Made by a program: the position numbers and the translations under genes. DNA of 64,000 nucleotides from Faecalicatena contorta (GTDB lineage: Bacteria; Bacillota; Clostridia; Lachnospirales; Lachnospiraceae): NCBI RefSeq assembly GCF_039521745.1, contig NZ_BAAACT010000144.1; one strand, given 5' to 3'. This document shows positions 1 to 8,209 of this stretch, piece after piece (the stretch's first letter is position 1; the number at the start of each line of letters is the position of its first letter). The notes beneath the pieces are model-generated. The model did no database searches. It had not been told where the DNA came from and worked only from the letters and a program-made list of their open reading frames with translations.

Positions 1-450
1 TTTACCACGAAAAGAAGTTTTTAATTTCCAGCTAATTTAAGGTTGACTTTTCATAGCTGGTCTCCCTATGAATTTCAGAAAAGTAACCTAATCCACACAC
101 CACAATTATAAGGAAATATGACGGTTTCCTATTATCATATTTTAGCATACTTTGGAGCCCACAAGAACAGCATTTTTCCAATTTTTTCCATTTTTTTAAA
201 TTTTTTTAACAAATAACTCAAACCTGCTTCCGTTATCCCCAAATTTCTGCTTCGTTTTACATACTTGCTCGTATAAAAATAACAATAATCTCCCTCATCC
301 AACTACAATCTGCTTTCTCCATTTCTTCAAAAAATAATAAACAGTTTGCTCATAGCCCGAAGCTAACCGACTGGTTTTTCCTGCGTGGTGATCCTTATGA
401 GAAGGTTGACAGTACGATTATTCCAAATTCCCGGACTTTATTTAAACTGC
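1..450. other. AT-rich intergenic stretch, no gene seen
   Basis: No open frame with a ribosome binding site and recognisable protein was found here. The stretch is rich in A/T runs and ends at the terminator of the gene that follows on the minus strand. It may hold the 3' flank of a gene lying outside the window. Confidence 0.5.
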
Positions 451-492
451 AAAAAAACACACAGTCTAATGCAGATCTTAGACTGTGTGTTT
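451..492 (-). terminator. Intrinsic terminator downstream of mtnA-like gene
   Basis: A 13-bp perfect inverted repeat (arms 455-467 and 480-492, AAACACACAGTCT) is followed on the minus strand by a run of seven T. It lies just past the stop of the mtnA-like gene, so it ends that minus-strand unit. Confidence 0.85.
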
Positions 493-500
493 CATTCAGA

Positions 501-1583
501 TTAGTTATTTATATTTCCAAATATCTTCTTCAAAGACTCCTCATAAGGCGGCCATGCGATACCATACTCCGTCACGATACCGGCGATCAGTTCATGGTCT
601 GTTACGTCAAAGCATGGATTGAACACCTTCACACCCTCCGGCGCCATACGGTTCTCATACCACATCTCCGTTACTTCCTCTGCAGAACGTTCCTCGATCG
701 GTATTGCATCTCCGGCCGGCAGCGACATATCGATGGTTGAGGTGGGTGCACATACATATAGAGGGATGCCGTAATATTTGGCAACCGCGGCTACTACGGA
801 AGTTCCAATTTTATTTGCCGCATCACCGTTCGCGGCTACCCTGTCGCAGCCTACGAAGATAGCGTCAACCCATCCCTTTTTCATAACCGCTCCCGACATA
901 TTATCGCAGATCAGGGTCACATCCATGCCCGCCTCCTGCAGTTCAAAAGCAGTCAGCCGCGCCCCCTGCAGCAGAGGTCTTGTCTCATCAACAAAGAGTC
1001 GGAATCCATATCCTTTTTCCTGCCCAAGGTACATCGGCGCGGTCGCCGTACCATATTTTACCGCTGCGAGTTTGCCCGCATTGCAGTGGGTCAGCAGTCC
1101 ATCACCGGGCTTTACAAGAGTCAGTGCATTTTCACCGATCCTCCGGCATACATCAATGTCCTCTTCTCTGATGCGCTGTGCTTCCTTTAGAAGCAGTTCT
1201 TTCACATCTTCCACCCGGCAGTCCAGGCTGGCCGTACTTTCTTCCACTACAGAAGCCATCCGTTCCAGCGCCCAGAAAAGATTCACGGCGGTTGGCCTGG
1301 ATGTCGCCAGATACTCCTTCGCCCGCTGAAAAGCTGCGCGAAATTCCATCATATCATTCGTCTTCAGATCCTTAACCGCCAGATAAACACCTATGGCGGC
1401 CGTCACCCCGATAGCCGGAGCCCCCCTTACTTTCAACAGGTAAATAGCCTCCCAGATGTCTTCAATATCAGTCAGGGAAAGCAGCTCGATCTTTCCGGGC
1501 AGCTGCGTCTGGTCAATAATCACCAGCGCGCCATTCTCCTCATCCAGAGATACCGTATCATATTCAAGAATTGTTTTCGCCAT
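501..1583 (-). CDS. mtnA: MtnA-family aldose-1-phosphate isomerase (methylthioribose-1-phosphate isomerase-like)
   Basis: The 360-residue protein has the length and motifs of the MtnA/eIF2B-like family, which converts an aldose 1-phosphate to a ketose 1-phosphate. Visible are KVRGAPAIG near residue 51, LLTHCNAG with the expected catalytic Cys near 167, DNMSG near 227 and VGCDRVAANGD with the expected catalytic Asp near 247, then NKIGT. The family includes true methylthioribose-1-phosphate isomerase and also 5-deoxyribose- and ribose-1-phosphate isomerases. No methionine-salvage partner genes are adjacent. Instead the gene follows rpiB by 71 bases, next to dehydrogenases and a sugar-phosphate region, so a pentose or deoxypentose 1-phosphate substrate is plausible. 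The family call is firm and the substrate is not. Confidence 0.82.
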   Translation of the reverse strand: MAKTILEYDTVSLDEENGALVIIDQTQLPGKIELLSLTDIEDIWEAIYLLKVRGAPAIGVTAAIGVYLAVKDLKTNDMMEFRAAFQRAKEYLATSRPTAVNLFWALERMASVVEESTASLDCRVEDVKELLLKEAQRIREEDIDVCRRIGENALTLVKPGDGLLTHCNAGKLAAVKYGTATAPMYLGQEKGYGFRLFVDETRPLLQGARLTAFELQEAGMDVTLICDNMSGAVMKKGWVDAIFVGCDRVAANGDAANKIGTSVVAAVAKYYGIPLYVCAPTSTIDMSLPAGDAIPIEERSAEEVTEMWYENRMAPEGVKVFNPCFDVTDHELIAGIVTEYGIAWPPYEESLKKIFGNINN

Positions 1584-1654
1584 AAATCAATTCTCCTTTA
1601 CCTTATATTATCAAAGCAGGCGCCCCCGCTTTAATTTCCTTTACAGAAAAAGGG

Positions 1655-2104
1655 CTATTCCCACCTGTCCTCAATATCACTAATCATATCCACCCGCCTC
1701 TGATGGCGTCCGCCCACTTCGAAGTCCGTATCCAGCCACACTTCCACGATCATCTTCGCAAGCTCAGGCCCAATCACCCTTGCTCCGAATGCCAGAATAT
1801 TGCAGTTGTTATGCATTCTGGCCATCCTTGCAGTAAATGGCTCGCTGCAGACTGCCGCACGGATCCCTTTTACCTTATTCGCAGCCAGTGAGATACCAAG
1901 TCCAGTCCCACATATCAGGATGCCCTGATCCACCTCATGATTTACAACCGCCCGCGCGACGATCTCGCCATATTTGGGGTAATCGCAGCTCTTAGCACAA
2001 TTTGTGCCGTAATCTACCACCTCATGTCCTCTTTCCTGCAAAAATTCAATAATCTCCGCTTTCATCTCCAACGCTGAATGATCGTTGCCAATACCTATTC
2101 TCAT
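1655..2104 (-). CDS. rpiB: Ribose-5-phosphate isomerase B (canonical RpiB)
   Basis: The protein is 149 residues from the ATG at 2104; a GTG three codons upstream is in frame, but GAGGAG lies about 8 bases before the ATG. RpiB interconverts ribose 5-phosphate and ribulose 5-phosphate, and some members act on allose 6-phosphate. All hallmark positions are present: Asp8-His9 (GNDHS), Cys65 in ILICGTG, His98 in MHNNCN and the C-terminal GGRHQRRV. It probably shares a transcript with the mtnA-like gene 71 bases downstream. It differs from the second, divergent RpiB homologue at 16.8 kb, which lacks both His residues. Confidence 0.88.
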   Translation of the reverse strand: MRIGIGNDHSALEMKAEIIEFLQERGHEVVDYGTNCAKSCDYPKYGEIVARAVVNHEVDQGILICGTGLGISLAANKVKGIRAAVCSEPFTARMARMHNNCNILAFGARVIGPELAKMIVEVWLDTDFEVGGRHQRRVDMISDIEDRWE

Positions 2105-2262
2105 CTTCTCCACTCCTCAGTAAAATTTATAAGCCTGCGTCCTTCATCTGCAGTGGTACAGATCTGCCCCGGCAGATAAAACCGACCTTTATTTTATTGT
2201 CTACCATCAGGTCTGAAATGTCAAGTAGACTAGTTTTCTTAATACTGCCCTCCGAAGAATAT

Positions 2263-2288
2263 GGTAACAGTTCAGACAGGGCTGAACT
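2263..2288. repeat. Short palindromic repeat, AGTTCAG/CTGAACT family
   Basis: GTAACAGTTCAG is followed by a short loop and CTGAACT. The same core (GTAACAGTTCAG...CTGAACTGTTA) recurs at 7031-7058, and a related CGTTCA...TGAACG palindrome occurs at 38377-38400. It lies between the Fe-alcohol dehydrogenase and rpiB. Confidence 0.55.
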
Positions 2289-2309
2289 AATTTCTCCCAA
2301 ACGATAATA

Positions 2310-3485
2310 TTACAGAGCCAGCCGGAATATCTTCTCCACATCTTCTTTTCCAAGTTTTACAAATCCGCCAAGTGATCCGCCTCTTCCGTCACCGTAGCAG
2401 CTCTTTTCCGCCATGGCAGGGATATCTTCTTCCTTTGCGCCAAGTTCCGCGAAGGATACCGGCATCCCAATTGAGCTGAGGAAGCACTTGAAGGCATCAA
2501 TTCCTGCAATCGCAGTGTTCATCGGATTTTCGAAGTCCATCTGGCATCCCCACAGCCTGACTGCGAGCTGTGCAAATCTCATCGGATTGTGTTCCACGGT
2601 GTACCGCATCCACGCCGGGAATATGACTGCAAGCCCTGCGCCGTGTGCACAGTCATACATTGCGCTAAGCTCATGTTCGATATCATGGCTGGCCCAGTCC
2701 TGCTGTCTGCCCACACCGCATGTATTATTGTGTGCAACCATACCTGCCCACATTATATTTGCGCGCGCTTCATAATGATCCGGATCAGCAATTACACGGG
2801 GTACTTCTTTTACCATGGTTAGAAGTACGGCCTCACAGAGCCTGTCTGTAATCTCAACCTCAGTTGAGTTTGTAAAATAGCGCTCCAGAACATGCGCCAT
2901 AATATCGGTTGCACCGCATGCTGTCTGATACGCCGGCAGCGTCTGCGTCAGCTCCGGATTCAGGATGGAAAAAGCCGGACGCATTGCTTCTCCAGTAGCG
3001 CCGCGCTTGAACATGCCCTCTTCTTTCGTGATCACGGAATCTGGTGATCCCTCACTGCCGGCCGCCGCGATCGTCAGAATGGTACCCACGGGCAGCGCTC
3101 TTTCAACCGCCTTCCCCTGATAAAAGTCCCAGAAGTCGCCTTCGTAAACCGCCCCTGCGGCTATCGCTTTCGCGGAGTCAATCGTACTTCCCCCGCCAAC
3201 AGCCAGTATGAAATCCACACCCTCATTTCTGCACAGATCGATCCCCTCATATACCAGTCCGCTCCTCGGATTCGGTTTCACGCCCCCAAGCTCGACATAT
3301 TCAATTCCCTCGGTCTCCAGGGATACCTTCACTCTGTCCAAAAGGCCGGAACGCTTTACACTGCCGCCGCCATAATGAATCAAAACCTTACTTCCCCCAA
3401 AGCGCTTTACGTAATGCCCTGTCTCCGTTTCTTTTTCTCTGCCAAACACAAAATAAGTAGGACTGTAAAATGTAAAATTTTCCAC
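2310..3485 (-). CDS. Iron-containing (group III) alcohol dehydrogenase
   Basis: This 391-residue protein has the full length of the butanol/lactaldehyde-dehydrogenase type of Fe-dependent alcohol dehydrogenase, which reduces aldehydes with NAD(P)H. The nucleotide loop GGGSTIDSAKAIA is near residues 97-109. The expected metal ligands are visible as Asp194 (GATD), His198, His267 (ASHDIEHE) and His281 (CAHGAG). It starts 17 bases after the aldo/keto reductase stop, so the two form an operon. In this sugar-phosphate context it could reduce an aldehyde made by sugar cleavage. The exact aldehyde cannot be read from sequence. Confidence 0.88.
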   Translation of the reverse strand: MENFTFYSPTYFVFGREKETETGHYVKRFGGSKVLIHYGGGSVKRSGLLDRVKVSLETEGIEYVELGGVKPNPRSGLVYEGIDLCRNEGVDFILAVGGGSTIDSAKAIAAGAVYEGDFWDFYQGKAVERALPVGTILTIAAAGSEGSPDSVITKEEGMFKRGATGEAMRPAFSILNPELTQTLPAYQTACGATDIMAHVLERYFTNSTEVEITDRLCEAVLLTMVKEVPRVIADPDHYEARANIMWAGMVAHNNTCGVGRQQDWASHDIEHELSAMYDCAHGAGLAVIFPAWMRYTVEHNPMRFAQLAVRLWGCQMDFENPMNTAIAGIDAFKCFLSSIGMPVSFAELGAKEEDIPAMAEKSCYGDGRGGSLGGFVKLGKEDVEKIFRLAL

Positions 3486-3502
3486 AATATTTCTCCTCGT
3501 CT

Positions 3503-4459
3503 TTATTCATAATCTTCTTTCTTAAATGGTATCTCAAAGCTGCCCATTGCCTCTTTTAGATGCTCGGCGCTGCGCGGCCCGTACAGCGGAACACATTGAA
3601 AATCCCTGCATGTAAAGAATCCAAGAACAACCTGAGTCACCGTTGCCTGATACTTCTCCGTGAGCATCCTGACTCTTTCTGCCAGTCTGATATTTTCCTT
3701 CGTATAGTATGGTGAATCCACTACAGAATCTTCACCCTTTTCGATGAAATTATGGAAAAAACCGCTGCAGATTCCCATGTATGGCATCGCCAGATTCTCA
3801 GAATTTTTTTTATGATATTCCTGCATCTCATCATCCATATACCGAATGGTATCGTCCTCCAGAGGCATCATAAAGCGGGAACCCATATTGAACAGAACCT
3901 GGTTTGCCGCAAATCCCCGGCAGCCCTTCTTCCGGCAGCAGCTGTCCGCAGCCTTCATCCGGCTGGTGCTCCAGTTCGAGCAGCAATAGTATCGGATCTT
4001 CCCCTCCTTCACAAATGTCTCCATAGTCTCGATTAGTTCTTCTGCCGGCACAGATTCATCATCCCGATGATAAAAATACAGGTCTATATAATCCGTGTGC
4101 AGCGCCTGCAGAGACTGTTCCACATCATGCCGCATATCAGCTTCCCGCATCCGGCTTTTATGGAGATCCGGTTTAGGGCAGGCCATATCGGGATGCCCGC
4201 CTTTGGTAATTAACACCATCCGGTTCCTCTTACCGCTTCTCTTCAGCCAGTCTCCCAGAACCCGCTCACTTCTCCCAATTTCAGGTAAAACCCAGTCGGA
4301 ATACACCCGCGCAGTATCATAAAGATTGCCACCCATATCCAAAAAAGCATCAAATATGTAATCTGCTTCCTTGCCGTCCCACTTCAGGCCGGCATTCACG
4401 CATCCCATCCCCATCGAGGATAATACCAGATCCGTGTCCGGTATCACAATCTTCTTCAT
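3503..4459 (-). CDS. Aldo/keto reductase family oxidoreductase
   Basis: The protein is 318 residues from the ATG at 4459, which has AGGAG 8 bases upstream; a TTG six codons earlier is less likely. It is an NAD(P)H-dependent carbonyl reductase of the TIM-barrel AKR superfamily. The catalytic tetrad is recognisable: Asp48 and Tyr53 in YDTARVY, Lys86 in LITKGG and His131 in YFYHRDD. SNWSTSRM and the C-terminal coenzyme-binding region (VPLYGPRSAEHL) are typical. It is the first gene of a probable two-gene operon with the Fe-alcohol dehydrogenase. A sugar or ketose substrate is likely but unproven. Confidence 0.86.
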   Translation of the reverse strand: MKKIVIPDTDLVLSSMGMGCVNAGLKWDGKEADYIFDAFLDMGGNLYDTARVYSDWVLPEIGRSERVLGDWLKRSGKRNRMVLITKGGHPDMACPKPDLHKSRMREADMRHDVEQSLQALHTDYIDLYFYHRDDESVPAEELIETMETFVKEGKIRYYCCSNWSTSRMKAADSCCRKKGCRGFAANQVLFNMGSRFMMPLEDDTIRYMDDEMQEYHKKNSENLAMPYMGICSGFFHNFIEKGEDSVVDSPYYTKENIRLAERVRMLTEKYQATVTQVVLGFFTCRDFQCVPLYGPRSAEHLKEAMGSFEIPFKKEDYE

Positions 4460-4544
4460 TCGCTCGCTCCTTTCCAATCATTTAAGTGCCGGCAGCAATC
4501 TATCTCTTACAATTGCCCCGACACTTCTATTATAAATATTCTCT

Positions 4545-4985
4545 TTACTTTTGTATATACTTCTTCAACGCTTTTATGAGAAGACGCACAATATAAACAA
4601 AAACCGCCAGAACCGTAATATTTACTGCATTAGCCAACCCTACCCCAAAGGAAGAATTCCACCACATTATGACGAGAAATATCATCACAAGCGCCAGGTA
4701 GATGCCCCATCCCGCTAAAGCTCTTCCTCTTTTTCCCGGCCTGTCTGGTTTTTCCGGGCCAGCTTTACCGCATTCATCGTGTGACTCCCTCTCCGGTATC
4801 AGAAGATAATCCAGCGATACTCCCAGTATCCGCCCCAGTTGTATTACATTCTCCGTGTCCGGTATCGTATCATTTAGTTCCCATTTGGATACGGCCTGCC
4901 GGGATACCCCCAGCAGCGCCGCCAAATTTTCCTGGGACATCCGCTTCTCTTTCCTGTGTTTCTGTATTTTTTCGCCCAGAGTCAT
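4545..4985 (-). CDS. XRE-family regulator with C-terminal membrane segments
   Basis: The 146-residue protein starts with an HTH_3 DNA-binding domain (residues 1-65; QENLAALLGVSRQAVSKWE is the helix-turn-helix). A charged linker and two predicted membrane helices follow (about 90-110 and 115-140). Such membrane-tethered XRE regulators are common in Clostridia, often beside a membrane protein they control. Here a small membrane protein gene lies about 170 bases upstream on the same strand. The start has GAGGAGG and GAAGG just ahead of the ATG. Its target and signal are unknown. Confidence 0.8.
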   Translation of the reverse strand: MTLGEKIQKHRKEKRMSQENLAALLGVSRQAVSKWELNDTIPDTENVIQLGRILGVSLDYLLIPERESHDECGKAGPEKPDRPGKRGRALAGWGIYLALVMIFLVIMWWNSSFGVGLANAVNITVLAVFVYIVRLLIKALKKYIQK

Positions 4986-5154
4986 ATCCTTCGCCTCCTC
5001 GTCTTATTATGCCGCTCTGGCCTTACTATACCATCCACTCCTTTTTCGGGCCACCAGATACACTTTACATCGCCGCAACCTGGAGTTGCAGATTGCTTTT
5101 TCACAGTATTTCTTTCCTGTTTTTTATTACGCTCTTGAGCGTGTCTGAAGCGGG

Positions 5155-5580
5155 TTACACAATTCGCTTATACGGACTGCGCCCGTTTCTGAAGTAGCGT
5201 ACATAACGCACCGCCTCACACCCCGCAAGAACCGCTCCCAGCACCATAAGTTTATCTGAAAATACCCCCACCAACATTGGCAGATTCGGAACTGTAAAGT
5301 ACAGGACCTGTGCCAAAAGCATCAGCACCGCTGGTATATCGATCAGGACAATTTCCACCCAAAGAAACCGTTTCTTCATAATCCCGCCCAGGAGGGCAAC
5401 TGCCGCGGCCGCCGCCAGCCAGAATATAACCATAGTAACCATCATCATATACCTGTATTTAATTTCATAAGTCCTCTCAAGCCGCATATTGGCATAATTC
5501 CCTGCCCACAGATAACACCCGAATATCAAATATACGCCCAAAACCAGAATCACTGCCCTCAGTTCTTTCAACGTTTTCAT
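5155..5580 (-). CDS. Small multi-pass membrane protein of unknown function
   Basis: The protein is 141 residues from the ATG at 5580, which follows GGAGGG; the longer in-frame extension has no such site. About four hydrophobic helices are visible: residues 8-25, 45-65, 75-95 and 100-120. They are separated by short basic loops, and the protein ends in a basic tail (RYFRNGRSPYKR). I do not recognise the family. It lies upstream of the membrane-linked XRE regulator, so the pair may form a signalling or stress unit, but nothing in the sequence gives a biochemical role. Confidence 0.65.
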   Translation of the reverse strand: MKTLKELRAVILVLGVYLIFGCYLWAGNYANMRLERTYEIKYRYMMMVTMVIFWLAAAAAVALLGGIMKKRFLWVEIVLIDIPAVLMLLAQVLYFTVPNLPMLVGVFSDKLMVLGAVLAGCEAVRYVRYFRNGRSPYKRIV

Positions 5581-5725
5581 ACCTATCCCTCCGCTTCTGT
5601 AAAACTTCCCATAAAAAGTACTTTTATACATTCAGTTTAACACAACCGGAAGTTATCCACAATAAAATAGAGTTTCGCTTACGAATCTCGCGCCTGCGAC
5701 GGTCGCATCGCGTAAAATAAAATAC

Positions 5726-5790
5726 ACCCTGCCCGGATGCAAAGCTGATAAAAGCAGTTCTGCTTCATCAGCCCTGCATCCGGGCAGGGT
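5726..5790 (-). terminator. Strong terminator of the sugar ABC/hxl operon
   Basis: A 16-bp inverted repeat (5726-5741 and 5775-5790, CCCTGCCCGGATGC) contains a second internal stem (GCTGAT/ATCAGC). On the minus strand it is followed by a T-rich tail. It lies 21 bases past the hxlB stop and closes the long minus-strand operon. Confidence 0.85.
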
Positions 5791-5810
5791 ATAATTCCGT
5801 TCTGTAATTC

Positions 5811-6371
5811 CTATTCCAGATTCGCGTGCAAAGAGAACATCTCTTCCTGGGTCCTTCCCATACGCTCCATCAAAATCATGATTATATTATCACAAATCAG
5901 CCATGTTGTCTGTTCGAATGCATTTCCCATAGGCTGTACAGAGGTAGTCGCGGTCTCCAGTTCACTTTTCGGTGTCACACCAGGAACCTGGATCACCGCA
6001 TCCGCCATACTGCCGATAGATGCCTGCGGGAAAATAGTGATTACCGCAACCATTGCCTCCTGTTTTTTCGCTTTCTCTGCCATCACCTTCAGGCTGCCGG
6101 TTTCCCCTGAGCCGGACACGATCATCAGCAGATCCCCCTTCTGGATCGAAGGTGTAGTAGGTTCACCTACAAAGTAAACGGTAAGCCCAAGGTGCATCAG
6201 CCGGTTGGAAAATGCCCTTGCCACAAACCCGGAACGGCCTGCGCCCGCTACAAATATGCGGTTGCCTTCCTGAATCTTGTCTGCAAACTGTTCCAGTTCC
6301 TCCTGCCGGATCTGTTTCGCATTTTCCATCAATTCTTCCAGAATTTTTTTCAAAATCACTGCTTCTGCCAT
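5811..6371 (-). CDS. hxlB: 6-phospho-3-hexuloisomerase (PHI), SIS-domain protein
   Basis: The protein is 186 residues from ATG 6371. Its Shine-Dalgarno AAGGAG lies inside the last codons of hxlA, so the two genes are tightly coupled. PHI converts D-arabino-3-hexulose 6-phosphate to fructose 6-phosphate, the second step of the ribulose monophosphate pathway. The SIS fold shows as VAGAGRSG (near residue 40), VSGSGETGS (near 85) and the family's C-terminal ending HANLE. Pairing with hxlA makes the assignment strong. Two further SIS proteins with the same ending lie in this operon (7643-8209 and 14123-14686). This one is the most likely true isomerase, because of its position. Confidence 0.88.
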   Translation of the reverse strand: MAEAVILKKILEELMENAKQIRQEELEQFADKIQEGNRIFVAGAGRSGFVARAFSNRLMHLGLTVYFVGEPTTPSIQKGDLLMIVSGSGETGSLKVMAEKAKKQEAMVAVITIFPQASIGSMADAVIQVPGVTPKSELETATTSVQPMGNAFEQTTWLICDNIIMILMERMGRTQEEMFSLHANLE

Positions 6372-6372
6372 T

Positions 6373-7008
6373 CTATTCACACTCCTTCATACTGTCTTTA
6401 ATCGCCTTTGCCGCGCCGGCCGGGTCTGCCGCATGTGCAATCCCGCTTCCCACAATCAGTACCTCAGGCTTTAAAGCCGCATATTCCGGAGTCGTCTCAG
6501 GGCTGATGCCGCCGGCAACAGAGATTTTTGCCTTCTCGCAGTGCTTTGCCATGACACGCAGGTCATCAATAGGTTTGCGCCCCGCTGCCTGCTGGTCTGT
6601 GCCCACATGCACTGCCATTCCATGTGCCCCCAGTTCCTCCAGCTCACGGATGCGCTTAGGCATATCCGTAACGCAGATCATATCCACCACAATCTCTTTA
6701 CCATAATGCTCCGCCGCGTCAATGCATCCCTTAATTGTCAGGTTATCTGTTACGCCCAGAACGGTTACATAGTCTGCACCCACTTTCAGGGCCTCTTCTG
6801 CCTCGTAATATCCGGCATCCATAATCTTCATATCCGCCAGCACTTCTTTATCGGGAAAGCGCTCCTTAAATATCTGAACCGCGCGCATCCCCTCCTGATA
6901 AACAAACGGAGTTCCGATCTCTATGATGTCAATATGCTCCTGTACCTTCGTTGTCAGCTCCAGTGCCTCATCCATTGTCAAATCGTCCAGTGCCAATTGT
7001 AGTTTCAT
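6373..7008 (-). CDS. hxlA: 3-hexulose-6-phosphate synthase (HPS)
   Basis: This 211-residue member of the orotidine-decarboxylase superfamily joins ribulose 5-phosphate and formaldehyde to give 3-hexulose 6-phosphate, or runs in reverse. Superfamily residues are visible: Asp8, Glu30 (DIIEIGTP), Asp59-Lys61-Asp64 (ADMKIMDAG), His134 and the phosphate loop AGGI near 165. The segment HVGTDQQAAG (134-143) has the HPS pattern, not the HRSRD-type pattern of 3-keto-L-gulonate-6-phosphate decarboxylase. A PHI gene overlaps its end. Placement in a ribose-type transport operon suggests that imported pentose feeds formaldehyde fixation, or that a hexulose phosphate is cleaved. The direction is not known. 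Confidence 0.88.
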   Translation of the reverse strand: MKLQLALDDLTMDEALELTTKVQEHIDIIEIGTPFVYQEGMRAVQIFKERFPDKEVLADMKIMDAGYYEAEEALKVGADYVTVLGVTDNLTIKGCIDAAEHYGKEIVVDMICVTDMPKRIRELEELGAHGMAVHVGTDQQAAGRKPIDDLRVMAKHCEKAKISVAGGISPETTPEYAALKPEVLIVGSGIAHAADPAGAAKAIKDSMKECE

Positions 7009-7030
7009 GCTTTTCTCCTTTTATGAATGG

Positions 7031-7058
7031 TAACAGTTCAGGCAGACCTGAACTGTTA
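7031..7058. repeat. Perfect 12-bp palindrome, TAACAGTTCAGG family
   Basis: TAACAGTTCAGG (7031-7042), loop CAGA, then CCTGAACTGTTA (7047-7058). It lies between the VOC gene and hxlA. The half-site also occurs at 2263-2288. It could act as an mRNA stem-loop inside the operon or be a dispersed repeat. Confidence 0.65.
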
Positions 7059-7102
7059 TTATGAATGCTCCTTTACGGTAATAAACTATTTTGAGACCTA
7101 AA

Positions 7103-7588
7103 CTATTCTGCCGGATAACGGTAATCAGGTTCTCCGATCGCTCCTCCATTGCCCAGTTCCAGAATAAACCCAAGCTTATCCTCTGAGTCCACATAATAAT
7201 GGACATCGTTGTCAATCCAACCGGTCTGCATTACTTTCATTCCCTTTGCCTCCAGCTCTTCCACATAAGCCTTCAGCTCATCATTATCCGGAATGACCAC
7301 TTTGAAATGATGCAGGCAGGAACCTTTTCTTTTCAGCGTATCCCAATATACATTCGGCCCTTCAATTGGCTGGATCAGTTCTAGTTCAATGTCCTCATGC
7401 CAGCAGACAGCACAGATAAAATCAAAGCCTTCTGTCTGAAGCTCACCGTTCACATAGAAATCATGGCATGTTTCCGGACGGAAATGGCGTACATCCCATG
7501 GTCCGATCCCAAGAATATCCCAGTAATTCTGCATTGCCTTGTCCACATCTTCCACTAAGATCGCTATCTGTTTAATTAATCCTTTCAT
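7103..7588 (-). CDS. VOC (glyoxalase/bleomycin-resistance fold) protein
   Basis: The 161-residue protein has two betaalphabetabetabeta modules of the vicinal-oxygen-chelate superfamily, which includes glyoxalase I, methylmalonyl-CoA epimerase and dioxygenases. Candidate metal ligands are Glu in ELELIQP, His in LHHFKVV and Glu in GFILELGNG. The usual first His is Gln here (LIKQIAILV), which is unusual but seen in some members. It starts behind TAGGAGG and lies between a SIS gene and hxlA in the same operon. A role in isomerising or detoxifying a carbonyl product of the pathway is inferred only from this position. Confidence 0.75.
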   Translation of the reverse strand: MKGLIKQIAILVEDVDKAMQNYWDILGIGPWDVRHFRPETCHDFYVNGELQTEGFDFICAVCWHEDIELELIQPIEGPNVYWDTLKRKGSCLHHFKVVIPDNDELKAYVEELEAKGMKVMQTGWIDNDVHYYVDSEDKLGFILELGNGGAIGEPDYRYPAE

Positions 7589-7642
7589 TGTATGTTCCTC
7601 CTATTATAATTTTTATACTGTACCGTTCTTGCTGCCATCCGG

Positions 7643-8209
7643 TTATTCCAGATTGGCATGATATTCCCAGAGACCGTCCAGATCAATCTTTCTGTCTTCG
7701 ATCATCATCATCGCCGTCGTATCCCCGAAGAGCAGCAGAGCCTGCTCAAACAGGGACGTCATCGGCTGTCTGGAATGAATCTCATCCTCCAGCTTCGCCC
7801 TGCTCTCCACCGGAATCCGCAGAAACAGGTCTGCAACATCCCGAAGCCCGCTTGACGGATTACTTCCGATATGAATTACCTTTGCCCCCGCCGCTTTTGC
7901 CTTTCTCGCGATTCCGGCTGGAAACAGCGTTTCTCCACTCCCGGAACCTACCACCAGAACATCCCGCGGTGTAATAGCCGGCTCTGTTATCTCACCTACG
8001 ATTACGGCCCGTATCCCCAGATGGGCATATCGTTTTGCCATAGCCTCCAATGACAGCAGAACCCTTCCCACGCCAACAAAAAATACTTTTTCGGCGCTTT
8101 GGATCATCCCGATATAACGGAGCACATCATCAGCATCGATCGCATCCAGAGCGCGTCCGCACTCCTCTATGATCACATCATGCATTTCTTTATACTGTTT
8201 CTTTTCCAT
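7643..8209 (-). CDS. PHI-like SIS-domain sugar-phosphate isomerase (second copy)
   Basis: The protein is 188 residues from the ATG at 8209, which is preceded by AAGAAGGCGG. The longer frame would extend 35 codons into the ribokinase gene without support. It is an SIS-fold protein with FVGVGRV near residue 44, VGSGSGET near 87 and the PHI-like ending YHANLE. It is clearly diverged from the hxlB copy; for instance GAGRSG has become GVGRVL. It overlaps the 3' end of rbsK by about 20 bases, so the two are translationally coupled. It may isomerise a different sugar phosphate, or form a mixed oligomer with the other copies. Function is inferred from family only. Confidence 0.8.
   Translation of the reverse strand: MEKKQYKEMHDVIIEECGRALDAIDADDVLRYIGMIQSAEKVFFVGVGRVLLSLEAMAKRYAHLGIRAVIVGEITEPAITPRDVLVVGSGSGETLFPAGIARKAKAAGAKVIHIGSNPSSGLRDVADLFLRIPVESRAKLEDEIHSRQPMTSLFEQALLLFGDTTAMMMIEDRKIDLDGLWEYHANLE

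Noticed and set aside
300..470. A plus-strand frame reading DWFFLRGDPYEKVDS that looks protein-like
   Set aside because: It has no start or ribosome site, runs into the terminator and the opposite gene, and matches no family I know. It could be a decayed fragment, but the support is too weak.
6373..7008. 3-keto-L-gulonate-6-phosphate decarboxylase
   Set aside because: The HVGTDQQAAG segment follows the HPS pattern and the next gene is a PHI; no ulaA-type or other ascorbate genes are nearby.
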